Positions 7,874 to 15,322 of a stretch of DNA of 15,322 bases are shown here, one piece after another. Under the pieces are notes generated by a model, which was not told where the DNA came from, searched no databases, and was given only the letters and a program-made list of their open reading frames with translations. How positions within the stretch are numbered: the stretch's first letter is position 1; every line of letters begins with the position of its first letter. Position numbers and translations under genes: made by a program. Location: positions 1 through 15,322 of the forward strand of contig JAFLJU010000029.1 of NCBI GenBank assembly GCA_022712835.1. The letters run 5' to 3'. This DNA is from Desulfobacteraceae bacterium (GTDB lineage: Bacteria > Desulfobacterota > Desulfobacteria > Desulfobacterales > Desulfobacteraceae).

Positions 7874-8719
7874 ATGAATAAAATTACCGTAACGCCAAAT
7901 GAGTTCAGAGACTTTTCAAAATATATTCTGGAGATATCAGGAATTGCCCTTGATGTCGGAAAAGAATATTTATTGGAAACCCGCCTGAACCCAATGCTTA
8001 ACCGCTTGGGGTGTGGTTCCTATTTAGAGTTACTACACAAAGCCAAATCTGATTTCAAAAAAGAGTTGGAAGATGAAATCATCGATGCGATTTCAACCAA
8101 TGAGACCTATTTTTTCAGGGACAAATCCCCCTTCCAATTGTTGCAGCATAAAATCATTCCCGATCTCATCGACAAACGCACGACAAGAACCACAGGGTTG
8201 AAACCCACCATCCGCTTGTGGAGTGCTGCCAACTCAACCGGGCAGGAAATCTACAGCATCGCCATGACCCTGCTTGAAATGGGGGTCACTCCACAAAATT
8301 ATAATATCAAGCTATATGGAACCGATATTTCCGATGCTGCTATTGCCCAGGCAAGTTATGGGCTTTACAACAAATTCGAGGTAGCCAGGGGGTTGGACCC
8401 GGCTCGGCTAAACAAATATTTCAATCCACACGAAGACCGATATAAAATCAAAGATGAACTCCGGGCCATGGCCCAGTTTAAAAAAATGAACCTGATGAAA
8501 CCTTTTATTGGGATGGGCAAATTTGATATTGTTCTGTGCAGAAATGTGATGATCTATTTTACCACCGAGGATCGCAGGAAAATCTATCAAAATATCGCCA
8601 AGGTTCTTGAACCCGATGGATATCTTATCATCGGATCCACAGAATCGCTTGTTAATGATACGGATCTGTACGCATCGAACAAATATCTTAATTCTGTATT
8701 TTACCAGTTCAAATCATAA
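7874..8719 (+). CDS. cheR: Chemotaxis protein methyltransferase CheR
   Basis: An S-adenosylmethionine-dependent enzyme that methylates chemoreceptor glutamates for adaptation. It has the N-terminal helical CheR domain (residues 1-80) with TNETYFFRD, then a methyltransferase domain. The SAM-binding region is LWSAANSTGQEIYSIAM, where the more usual form has CSTGQEP; GTDIS and CRNVMIYFTTEDRR follow, and the protein ends in GSTESL. Length is 281 aa. It lies 35 nt after cheB. No convincing Shine-Dalgarno sequence precedes the only plausible ATG, so its translation may be weak or helped by the upstream gene. Confidence 0.95.
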   Translation: MNKITVTPNEFRDFSKYILEISGIALDVGKEYLLETRLNPMLNRLGCGSYLELLHKAKSDFKKELEDEIIDAISTNETYFFRDKSPFQLLQHKIIPDLIDKRTTRTTGLKPTIRLWSAANSTGQEIYSIAMTLLEMGVTPQNYNIKLYGTDISDAAIAQASYGLYNKFEVARGLDPARLNKYFNPHEDRYKIKDELRAMAQFKKMNLMKPFIGMGKFDIVLCRNVMIYFTTEDRRKIYQNIAKVLEPDGYLIIGSTESLVNDTDLYASNKYLNSVFYQFKS

Positions 8720-8733
8720 CAAGGGTCTTGCTC

Positions 8734-10401
8734 ATGAATACCATTAACGCCAAAGATTTTATTGACGAATTAATATATTGTCTCAAAGAAAACGATCTTG
8801 TTAAAGCCAAAGCGCTGCTTCAGTTTGCATCTGATTCCAATATCAGTGCACCTGTTCAAAAAAAAGCAATGATTGAGCTTGCAAAGGGGCCAGACCAAAT
8901 GGTACTGCCCCTTCTTGAATACCTGACCAAAATTGAAATCAATGACCCCGAAATCCAGCAAGCCCTATACGAACTTATCCTTGACAAGGCATACGGCAAT
9001 ACGAACCTTGTCATTGCGTATATCAGTAAAAATAAAAAGAAGGCCAGACTCCTGTTTTTAAAAGCGGCAGGAGAACTTTTCATGATGGATACGGCCCCGG
9101 TCTTAAAACAGATTATCCAAACGGATACAGATCCTCAAATACTTGGGGCTGCTATCCAGGCCCTTGGGGCGCTCAGACTTGAAGCCTCACTTGATACGTT
9201 TGGCTCGATGGCAGGTCATCGGGACAAAGAGGTTAAAAAAGCAGCTATTTTTGCCATATCGGAAATCGGCAACCAGGAGGCTGTTGATCGACTGCTAGGG
9301 TTTCTTGGAGAGGACGAAGAAACCAATAAACTTACCGTGGAATCCCTTTCTGAAATGCAGGATATGTATGCCCTTGAACAGCTAACCTCCCTTCTGGGAT
9401 CTTCCCTCACCATTGTCCGGGATACCGCCATAGATCAATTGTTAAAACTGGGTAACAAATCCACCCCAATCCTTACCAAAGCATTTAAAAATGCCCAGGC
9501 AGATTATCTGGTTCACCTGATCACCACTCTGGGATACATCGGAGATACAGCTGCCATATCCCCCATTCTGGACATTATCAATACCCAGCCCAAGGATGCC
9601 AATATCCGCCAGGCCGCCTATGAAGCAATGGAAAGAATTCCCTCTCCCAAAACAGCCATTTGTTTGGTACAGGGACTACAAGACCCCGTTGAGGCGGTTC
9701 GAATGAGTGCGGCAAGGGCCATTGATCAGAACCTATCCAAACCCCTGGTAGCCGGTCTTAAAAATATCGTACGATCGGGGTCTTCAGATGCCATGAATGC
9801 AATATCCGCCCTCATTGATTCCGAGGCTGGCAATATTTTTAATTTCCTTGTGGATGAAGATTCTTTTCATGCGCTTGCCAAACAACACATTACCCAGAAA
9901 GCAGATCCTGATACCCGGAAAACATTTTTGAAAAAAATGACGAGTCTAGGACAAAAAGAGTTTGTCGCCCAATTGGAAACACCCAGTAATAATATGATAT
10001 CCACGAAAACTGCCAAAATTGTGGTGATAGATGACTCCAAAATGATGCTCAAACTTTACCAAAACAAACTATCTGCCCTGGGATTTGCCCCCAAAACCTT
10101 TGAGCGCCCGGAAGATGCAATTCCCTATATCATCGACAATCAACCGGATTTGGTCATCACTGATCTGAATATGCCCAATATCAGTGGCCTTGAACTGACC
10201 CGGGAAATCAGGAAAAAATTTACACGCCAGGTGCTACCTGTTCTCATGATCACCACCCAGAGTGATTTTGTTGAAGGTAAGGAAGGAGATCTTCAGGTGA
10301 ATGACAGCATTTTGACAAAATCAGGAATCAATAAAATCCTTCACAAGCCCTTTTCAGATGATGATTTCAAACAAGCGATCTATCAATTTCTAACGCCCTG
10401 A
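8734..10401 (+). CDS. HEAT-repeat protein with C-terminal receiver domain
   Basis: Residues 1 to about 415 are tandem helical pairs of HEAT type, for example ILGAAIQALGALRLEASLD, EVKKAAIFAISEIGNQEAVD and RMSAARAIDQNLSKPL, suggesting a protein-binding solenoid. The C-terminal receiver (about 427-553) has VVIDDSKMM, phospho-Asp D477 in VITDLNMPNISG, Thr507/508 and Lys538 (HKPF), so it should be phosphorylatable, presumably by the operon's CheA. The stretch between the conserved Thr and Lys is 31 residues against 22 in CheY, an insertion of about 9. There is no catalytic or DNA-binding output domain, so the HEAT part probably acts by binding a partner. ATG 8734 is chosen over TTG 8728 because AAGGG (8721-8725) is well spaced only for the ATG. 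It overlaps the next gene by one base. Confidence 0.88.
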   Translation: MNTINAKDFIDELIYCLKENDLVKAKALLQFASDSNISAPVQKKAMIELAKGPDQMVLPLLEYLTKIEINDPEIQQALYELILDKAYGNTNLVIAYISKNKKKARLLFLKAAGELFMMDTAPVLKQIIQTDTDPQILGAAIQALGALRLEASLDTFGSMAGHRDKEVKKAAIFAISEIGNQEAVDRLLGFLGEDEETNKLTVESLSEMQDMYALEQLTSLLGSSLTIVRDTAIDQLLKLGNKSTPILTKAFKNAQADYLVHLITTLGYIGDTAAISPILDIINTQPKDANIRQAAYEAMERIPSPKTAICLVQGLQDPVEAVRMSAARAIDQNLSKPLVAGLKNIVRSGSSDAMNAISALIDSEAGNIFNFLVDEDSFHALAKQHITQKADPDTRKTFLKKMTSLGQKEFVAQLETPSNNMISTKTAKIVVIDDSKMMLKLYQNKLSALGFAPKTFERPEDAIPYIIDNQPDLVITDLNMPNISGLELTREIRKKFTRQVLPVLMITTQSDFVEGKEGDLQVNDSILTKSGINKILHKPFSDDDFKQAIYQFLTP

Positions 10402-12338
10402 TGCCCTCCTCCATAAAGCGAATCTGGGCCTTTCTTGGATTTGTCGGCATTCTTTCAGGAGGGTTGGCGGGTGTTTTTTTGGGTCTCGTATATGATTTAC
10501 CGGAAATTAACCAATTAAAGCTATTTAAACCCTCGGCGGTTACCACAGTATTTTCATCAGACAACCAGGTAATTACCCAGTTTTATCTTGAAAAACGATT
10601 CCCCGTATCCATCGAAAAAATACCAAAAATATTGATCGATGCCCTGGTTGTCACCGAGGACAGAAATTTTTTTCAACATGCAGGCGTCAACCTCAAGGCG
10701 ATCTTACGCGCCATGATTCAAGACATTAAGGCCGGGGAATTCAAACAGGGGGCCAGCACCCTGACCCAGCAACTGGCAAAAACCCTATTCTTATCCCCAG
10801 AAAAATCAATTGTCAGGAAAATTCGGGAAGCCATCCTGTCGGTCCAAATAGAAAGACGATACACAAAAAATGAAATTCTGGAGCTCTATTTCAATCTTAT
10901 CTATCTAGGCTCCGGGGCCTATGGAGTTGAAGCCGCAGCCCAAACCTATTTTAACACCTCTGTTACCGATCTAACCATAAGCCAAGCCGCTCTATTGGCC
11001 GGACTTCCCAAAGCCCCTAGTATTTATTCTCCCCTCAATAATCTTGGATTAGCCACAAAAAGACGCCGTATTATTTTGGCACAAATGCGACAGGCTGACA
11101 TTATTTCCCCCCGGGAACAACTTCTGGCAAATAAGGAACCGATTTTAGTTAAACCCAAGATAGCCCCCCTTTCCCACGCCCTCTTTTTTGTGGCCTACCT
11201 AAAAAACATCCTAAACTCCCATCCCGAATTGACAACCGGATTTTCAAATGGATTAAATATTTATACAACCCTGAATTATAAACTCCAGATCGTTGCAGAA
11301 AACACAGTTCAAAAACAGATTCAACTCCTTAAAAATAGAATGGGAAAAAATGGTTTGGTGAACCCGATACCAGAGGCTGCTTTAATTGCCATCGATATAA
11401 AAACAGGCGGCATCCTTAGTATGGTAGGGGGGACCGACTATACGAAAAGCCAATTTAACCGGGCAGTTCAAGCCAAACGCCAACCCGGCTCCGCATTTAA
11501 ACCGTTTGTCTACGCCACGGCCCTAGAAATGGGATATTCCCAAAGCGATACGCTGTTGGATGCCCCCCTGGAATATTCCCAGGGGAATAGCACCTCCTGG
11601 GAAGTTAAAAATTTTTCTCGAACTTATCAAGGAGAGATGACACTTCGCAAAGCCCTGGCCCTATCCAAAAATACGCCGGTGGTGAGGCTTATTGAAAAAA
11701 TCCATCCTGAAGCGGTTATTAGATTTGCACAAAAGGCCGGAATTCATTCCCCATTAACCCCCTATCTATCGCTTGCATTGGGCACCTCCGAAGTTTCTTT
11801 GCTGGAGTTGACCGCAGCTTATATCCCCTTTGCCAATAAGGGGACCCAGGTGACCCCTTCTGTCATTGTTAAAATTACAGATACCCAGGGACACACCATT
11901 TTTCAACATTCCGTTGACCGCCACTCCATCATGTCCCGGGAGGATGCGGCGGTCATGGTGGATATGTTAAAAGCGGTTATTTTTGAAGGAACCGGAAAAA
12001 AAGCCGCTCATATAAAAAAAGATATTGCAGGGAAAACCGGCACCACGGATCGGTATAAAGATGCATTTTTTGTTGGGGTAAGCCCGGATATTGCCCTTGG
12101 TGTCTGGGTGGGCAATGATAACGCAAGCACGCTTGGACCCTATGAAACCGGTGCCAGAGCTGCTTTACCCATATGGATCGATTATATGGAGGTTTTTCTG
12201 GAAGACAAACCCTTTCAATATTTTGATATACCAGACGGGACAAAAATGATATACCTCCACCCGAATACGGGGAAAACTCTCAATCAAACCGATCCAACCG
12301 CGGTGAGAGCGTTGATCAAAACAAAAGATTCGAAATGA
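10401..12338 (+). CDS. Class A penicillin-binding protein, PBP1A family
   Basis: A bifunctional peptidoglycan synthase: a glycosyltransferase polymerises lipid II and a transpeptidase cross-links stems, in the periplasm, anchored by an N-terminal transmembrane helix (about residues 8-30). The GT51 domain shows VTEDRNFFQHAGV with catalytic Glu86, GASTLTQQLAK, and RKIREAILSVQIERRYTK. The transpeptidase has SXXK as Ser364 (PGSAFKPF), SKN at Ser422 and KTGTT at Lys545, all intact. At 645 aa it is compact compared with E. coli PBP1A (850 aa). Its ATG overlaps the stop of the HEAT-receiver gene (TGATG), and no purine-rich ribosome binding site precedes it, so translation probably depends on re-initiation by ribosomes finishing the upstream gene. 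Confidence 0.95.
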   Translation: MPSSIKRIWAFLGFVGILSGGLAGVFLGLVYDLPEINQLKLFKPSAVTTVFSSDNQVITQFYLEKRFPVSIEKIPKILIDALVVTEDRNFFQHAGVNLKAILRAMIQDIKAGEFKQGASTLTQQLAKTLFLSPEKSIVRKIREAILSVQIERRYTKNEILELYFNLIYLGSGAYGVEAAAQTYFNTSVTDLTISQAALLAGLPKAPSIYSPLNNLGLATKRRRIILAQMRQADIISPREQLLANKEPILVKPKIAPLSHALFFVAYLKNILNSHPELTTGFSNGLNIYTTLNYKLQIVAENTVQKQIQLLKNRMGKNGLVNPIPEAALIAIDIKTGGILSMVGGTDYTKSQFNRAVQAKRQPGSAFKPFVYATALEMGYSQSDTLLDAPLEYSQGNSTSWEVKNFSRTYQGEMTLRKALALSKNTPVVRLIEKIHPEAVIRFAQKAGIHSPLTPYLSLALGTSEVSLLELTAAYIPFANKGTQVTPSVIVKITDTQGHTIFQHSVDRHSIMSREDAAVMVDMLKAVIFEGTGKKAAHIKKDIAGKTGTTDRYKDAFFVGVSPDIALGVWVGNDNASTLGPYETGARAALPIWIDYMEVFLEDKPFQYFDIPDGTKMIYLHPNTGKTLNQTDPTAVRALIKTKDSK

Positions 12339-12366
12339 GAAGAAAAGCCAGATCCGGTACATCAGG

Positions 12367-13422
12367 TCAAGCATAAATCATTTTATAGGGGATGGGGGCG
12401 TACTTTGTCACCGAAGGCTTGGGCAGGATATGCTCTTCTGCCACGGTTAGCCAATTGGTATCAAAATTTAATTCCCGCAATCTCCCCCCTTCTGATGGCA
12501 GGGAATGGATGGTTTGGGCATACCGGACATTCAGGATACACACATAACTTTTGCGTTGTCTGGCAACCACATAATTTTTGGTAAAGGTACTCTGGGTAAT
12601 CTTTGCCAGGTCAGAAAGATACTTAACCTGCTCCAGAGATAATTTAACCAGAACAGACTTTGATACCCCTTTTTCATCGATGCGCAAAAGACTTCTGGAC
12701 TCAGAGGAGGCAACATAGATGGTGGTAATTCCGTCAAACTGTCTAAAATACTGGGCCGCAACAATGGCGGCTGTTCTTCTCCCGCCCGACATCACCGGAA
12801 CCCCATAATACTCAAACAGCTTTTTTTGCATATTTTCTGCGTATTTATCCCCTTTTTCATAAAGATCCTTGGAAATATACCGCAATTGTTTGGCCAAATT
12901 TTCAGAGGCCTCTGCAATGGGCCAATCCACACGGACATGGAAATGGGTCAGGGCATACTGCACCTTTGTTCTCTGATTTCTCTGGATGAGCAGGGCATAA
13001 TCCACCGGTAACAGGGAGCGCAGTAATGAAAAAAATTCACTGGTCTCAAAATACTTGAAATCCCGGTTATAATTTTCCACATCGGGAAAGTATTTATGAC
13101 GCAACAAATTGGTTTTGGTGGTCTTGTTGGCATCAAAATACCGAATATATTTTTTATGTTTCTTGTCAATTGAATCTTCTGAGAAGATGATCAAAAATGA
13201 ATTCTGGGCATCAAATTCGACGGAAGGAATCCTGGCACGGGGTTTAAGTTCCCGCAATTCGACAAAGGGATAGGGGGTTCGCAGTCGCAAAAAGTTATTA
13301 TAGGATCCCACCAGGGAATAGCCGATGACAAACTGATCCAGTTCATCCCGCAACACCTGGTAATAGGATCTTCTCAATCGGTCTTCCCTACTCAGACACT
13401 CTCTTTGCATGCAGTATTTCAA
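12367..13422 (-). CDS. Hypothetical protein of unknown function, 351 aa
   Basis: I do not recognise a family. The protein looks soluble, with no signal peptide or membrane segment. It is rich in Arg, Lys and Tyr, with an N-terminal part rich in RLRR/LRDELDQF-type charged helices, a central region around VRVDWPIAEASENLAKQL, a short SGGRRTAAIVAAQYF stretch and a C-terminal end PKPSVTKYAPIPYK. The start is TTG at 13420-13422: a GAGGT ribosome binding site (13431-13435) lies 8 nt upstream of it, while the next in-frame ATG (13408-13410) would be 20 nt away. It follows pgk by 22 nt and is probably co-transcribed. It faces the PBP gene tail to tail across 28 bp with no visible terminator. It is real by length and ribosome binding site; the function is open. 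Confidence 0.8.
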   Translation of the reverse strand: MKYCMQRECLSREDRLRRSYYQVLRDELDQFVIGYSLVGSYNNFLRLRTPYPFVELRELKPRARIPSVEFDAQNSFLIIFSEDSIDKKHKKYIRYFDANKTTKTNLLRHKYFPDVENYNRDFKYFETSEFFSLLRSLLPVDYALLIQRNQRTKVQYALTHFHVRVDWPIAEASENLAKQLRYISKDLYEKGDKYAENMQKKLFEYYGVPVMSGGRRTAAIVAAQYFRQFDGITTIYVASSESRSLLRIDEKGVSKSVLVKLSLEQVKYLSDLAKITQSTFTKNYVVARQRKSYVCILNVRYAQTIHSLPSEGGRLRELNFDTNWLTVAEEHILPKPSVTKYAPIPYKMIYA

Positions 13423-13430
13423 AGCAGTTT

Positions 13431-13435
13431 ACCTC
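13431..13435 (-). promoter_or_regulatory. ribosome binding site that fixes a TTG start
   Basis: GAGGT on the minus strand, 8 nt before TTG 13422. It lies just upstream of the pgk stop in + coordinates, in the 22-nt gap between the two genes, and decides the TTG start of the 351-aa protein over the downstream ATG. Confidence 0.6.
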
Positions 13436-13444
13436 ATTTATATT

Positions 13445-14620
13445 TTATTCCAGCACAGCCACCCCTGGCAGTTTTTTCCCTTCCATCATTACTAAAAATG
13501 CCCCGCCGCCGGTGGAGATATAACTAACCTTATCGGCCACCCCACAAAGTTTTGCAGCAAGTCCTGTATCACCGCCGCCAACCACGGAAAAAGCATGAGA
13601 CCCCGCAATGGCATCGGCCACAACCTGGGTGCCTAATGCAAATTTTTCCATTTCAAAAACCCCCATGGGACCGTTCCAAACTATGGTTCCGGCCTTCTGA
13701 ATGGCCAGTGCATAACGATTCGCCGTTTCCGGTCCGATATCCAGCCCCATCCAACCGGCAGGAATTTCATCAACCACGACGGTTTTCGTTTCGGCATTTT
13801 TGTCAAATCGATCCGCAACCACCAAGTCATTGGGCAATAACAGTTCAATGTTTTTTTGATCTGCCTTTTCAATGATAGCCCTAGCTGTTTCCAGCAGATC
13901 TGTTTCAATCATTGAGCTTTGGGTATTAACCCCCTTGGCCTTTAAAAAAGTATTGGCCATGGCACCGCCAATAATCAATTGATCCACAAAATTAAGCATA
14001 TTTTCCAGGGCGGCCAGTTTACTTGAAACCTTTGCACCGCCAATAACTGCAATAAGGGGCTTTTTCGGGTGCTCCACAGAATCACGATAGGATTGGACTT
14101 CCTTTTCAAGCAAAAATCCTGAACAGGCAAATAAAACAAATTGGGTGATGCCGGTTATGGATGCTTGGGTTCGGTGGGATACGGCAAAGGCGTTATTGAC
14201 ATAAACATCACAAAGATCTGCCAATTTTTTAGCAAAAACAAGATCATTTTTCTTTTCACCTTTATGAAATCTCAGGTTCTCAAGCATCAGAATCTGCCCC
14301 TCCCCAAGATGGGAGATCTGATGTTCTACTTTTTCTCCGATACAATCATCTGCAAACAACACCTTGCGGTCCAAAATTTCGGCCAAGCGTTTAGCTGCCG
14401 GCAGAAGGCTGAATTTCTCATCTTTGACGCCATCAGGTCTACCAAGATGGGATGCCAGAATGATCCTGGCGTTTTGGGTAATAAGATATTCAATCAGGTC
14501 AAGGGTTGCCCGAATCCTGTTATCATCTGTAATATTCAGTTTTTCATCCATGGGCAGATTATAATCCACCCGAACAAACACTTTTTTCCCCTGCACATTG
14601 ATATCTCTAACGGATTTCAT
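13445..14620 (-). CDS. pgk: Phosphoglycerate kinase
   Basis: It interconverts 1,3-bisphosphoglycerate + ADP and 3-phosphoglycerate + ATP in cytoplasmic glycolysis and gluconeogenesis. The 391-aa length is typical. Family motifs run in order: FVRVDYNLPMD, ASHLGRPDG, LENLRFHKGEKKND, IGGAKVSSKL, GGAMANTFLKAKG, VWNGPMGVFEMEKF and VVGGGDTGLAAKL for nucleotide and substrate binding. The segment NNAFAVSHRTQAS replaces the more familiar DAFGTAHRAHAS. The start is supported by a strong AAGGGGAGG just upstream (14624-14632). It sits third in a probable radC - orf106 - pgk - orf351 minus-strand unit. Confidence 0.97.
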   Translation of the reverse strand: MKSVRDINVQGKKVFVRVDYNLPMDEKLNITDDNRIRATLDLIEYLITQNARIILASHLGRPDGVKDEKFSLLPAAKRLAEILDRKVLFADDCIGEKVEHQISHLGEGQILMLENLRFHKGEKKNDLVFAKKLADLCDVYVNNAFAVSHRTQASITGITQFVLFACSGFLLEKEVQSYRDSVEHPKKPLIAVIGGAKVSSKLAALENMLNFVDQLIIGGAMANTFLKAKGVNTQSSMIETDLLETARAIIEKADQKNIELLLPNDLVVADRFDKNAETKTVVVDEIPAGWMGLDIGPETANRYALAIQKAGTIVWNGPMGVFEMEKFALGTQVVADAIAGSHAFSVVGGGDTGLAAKLCGVADKVSYISTGGGAFLVMMEGKKLPGVAVLE

Positions 14621-14638
14621 GGCCTCCCCTTATGCCTG

Positions 14639-14655
14639 ATAGCCGTTACGGCTAT
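14639..14655. promoter_or_regulatory. perfect 7-bp hairpin at the orf106 stop / pgk leader
   Basis: ATAGCCG (14639-14645) and CGGCTAT (14649-14655) pair around a TTA loop. In the minus-strand transcript the hairpin contains the TAG stop of the 106-aa gene and ends just upstream of the pgk ribosome binding site. On the + strand it is followed by a run of T (14655-14659), so it is terminator-shaped only for antisense transcription. Its role (mRNA stability, processing, antisense stop) is not decidable from sequence. Confidence 0.4.
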
Positions 14656-14972
14656 TTTTCAAGTTTTCTTTTGTGAACCTGTTTTTTCCGGGACCACCGT
14701 TCCAAAAAATTCATGGCCCCAGCCTTGGTGCTTCGTTCAATTATTTCTTCTTCAACCTTTGTACCATCTTTTGTAGCAATTGCCTGTTTTAAACATCGGG
14801 TCTTGACAGGACAATGGAAAAAGCAATCCTCTGGTGTCTCACGCAGCCCATTTTTACCCATGGGAAACACCTTTCCAAGATTACCAAAGCACTCGGGAAG
14901 GTCTGATTCAGACGGGTCTGGTTCATTTTTTATCTCGCTATTTTTTATTTCACTATTCATTGAGTTGCTCAT
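14652..14972 (-). CDS. Small four-cysteine protein of unknown function, 106 aa
   Basis: The N-terminal 25 residues are low-complexity and polar. The remainder holds four cysteines: one in DLPECFGNLG, one in TPEDCFFHC and two more in HCPVKTRC, giving C-x21-C-x3-C-x5-C. This pattern suggests a bound metal, either a zinc site or an iron-sulfur cluster. The end ERWSRKKQVHKRK is strongly basic. I recall similar conserved hypothetical proteins in Desulfobacterota but cannot name a function. The gene overlaps the radC stop: by 20 nt if ATG 14972 is used, or 8 nt with ATG 14960. Neither has a strong ribosome binding site, so coupling to radC translation is likely. pgk follows 31 nt later. Confidence 0.72.
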   Translation of the reverse strand: MSNSMNSEIKNSEIKNEPDPSESDLPECFGNLGKVFPMGKNGLRETPEDCFFHCPVKTRCLKQAIATKDGTKVEEEIIERSTKAGAMNFLERWSRKKQVHKRKLEK

Positions 14973-15322
14973 TTATTTGTTCAAGCTCACTATTAAATTT
15001 TGATATCAACCCGTTTTCTGCAAAACTGAAGACCCCCTGGCTGCCGGTGATGATATGTTCGTGCATGACAATCCCTACATTATTCAAGGCAAACATTAAT
15101 TTTTTTGTAATATTAAGATCACTTGTGGACGGAGAGATATCACCCGACGGATGGTTGTGTGCAAAAATAACCGCAGCTGCCTTGTGCGCGATGGCATGGA
15201 TCACCACTTCTCTTGGGTAGACCGAGCTTGATGTCAGGCTACCGGTAAATAGGATTTCAGAGGCCAGCACCCGATTCTTCGCATCCAGAAAAATACCCAT
15301 GAAATGTTCTTTTGCCTTGTAA
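14953..15322 (-). CDS. radC: RadC/JAB-domain protein, N-terminal part missing
   Basis: This is the C-terminal MPN+/JAB domain of the RadC (DUF2466) family. The frame stays open to the right window edge, where the residues KEHFMGIFLDAKNRVL match the beginning of the domain, so the gene continues outside and the ATG at 15300 is internal. The JAMM metal-binding motif is complete: HNHPSGDISPSTSD (His-x-His ... Asp). RadC proteins are predicted metal-dependent hydrolases; the old DNA-repair role is not supported and the true function is uncertain. The 115-residue C-terminal piece is followed by an overlapping four-cysteine gene. Confidence 0.9.
   Translation of the reverse strand, partial: YKAKEHFMGIFLDAKNRVLASEILFTGSLTSSSVYPREVVIHAIAHKAAAVIFAHNHPSGDISPSTSDLNITKKLMFALNNVGIVMHEHIITGSQGVFSFAENGLISKFNSELEQINEQLNE

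Noticed and set aside
8728..8733. TTG start for the HEAT-receiver gene
   Set aside because: The AAGGG ribosome binding site is only 2 nt away; ATG 8734 has proper spacing.
12339..12366. Possible bidirectional terminator between the PBP gene and orf351
   Set aside because: I could not find a stem of more than a few base pairs or flanking T/A runs.
14141..14776. 211-codon open frame on the + strand opposite pgk and the small Cys gene
   Set aside because: Its translation looks like random Phe/Leu-rich sequence and it covers conserved pgk motifs on the other strand.
1..15322. Mobile element, prophage, CRISPR or defence island
   Set aside because: No transposase, integrase, long terminal inverted repeats or spaced direct repeats were seen; gene content is core and sensory.

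Overview
The window looks like chromosomal core and sensory DNA from an anaerobic Desulfobacterota bacterium, probably a Desulfobacteraceae-type sulfate reducer. This is inferred from moderate GC (mid-40s by eye), gene content and protein style; no marker here fixes the species. Both ends cut genes. There are no mobile elements, CRISPR arrays or rRNA, and the coding density is very high, with only one gap over 100 bases (2946-3059).

Left part, + strand (1-2993): the 3' part of an MltD-like LysM lytic transglycosylase, then a tRNA-Arg(CCT) 5 nt after its stop. The next gene, a U32-peptidase-family protein of the TrhP/YegQ type (tRNA U34 hydroxylation), starts only 14 nt after the tRNA CCA. A hairpin with a T-rich tail closes this unit, and a plausible sigma70-type promoter overlaps its 3' arm.

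Central part, + strand (3060-12338): a compact chemosensory operon. It holds a 1066-aa hybrid CheA (Hpt, P2-like, P3/P4 kinase, P5 with a DRR-rich insert, extra CheW domain, C-terminal receiver), then CheW, CheB, CheR and a HEAT-repeat protein with a C-terminal receiver. It ends in a class A penicillin-binding protein whose start codon overlaps the stop of the HEAT-receiver gene by one base (TGATG) and has no visible Shine-Dalgarno sequence. No stand-alone CheY, no chemoreceptor and no CheC/CheD/CheZ lie in the window; the only receivers are fused to CheA, CheB and the HEAT protein. The most interesting idea here is that this chemosensory pathway has a non-flagellar output through the HEAT-receiver protein, perhaps tied to cell-wall synthesis. 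That idea rests on gene order and overlaps, not on direct evidence.

Right part, - strand (12367-15322): read right to left, the C-terminal part of RadC, a small four-cysteine protein of unknown function, phosphoglycerate kinase (pgk) and an unrecognised 351-aa protein with a TTG start. Overlaps and short gaps suggest one transcript. This unit converges with the PBP gene across 28 bp with no obvious terminator.
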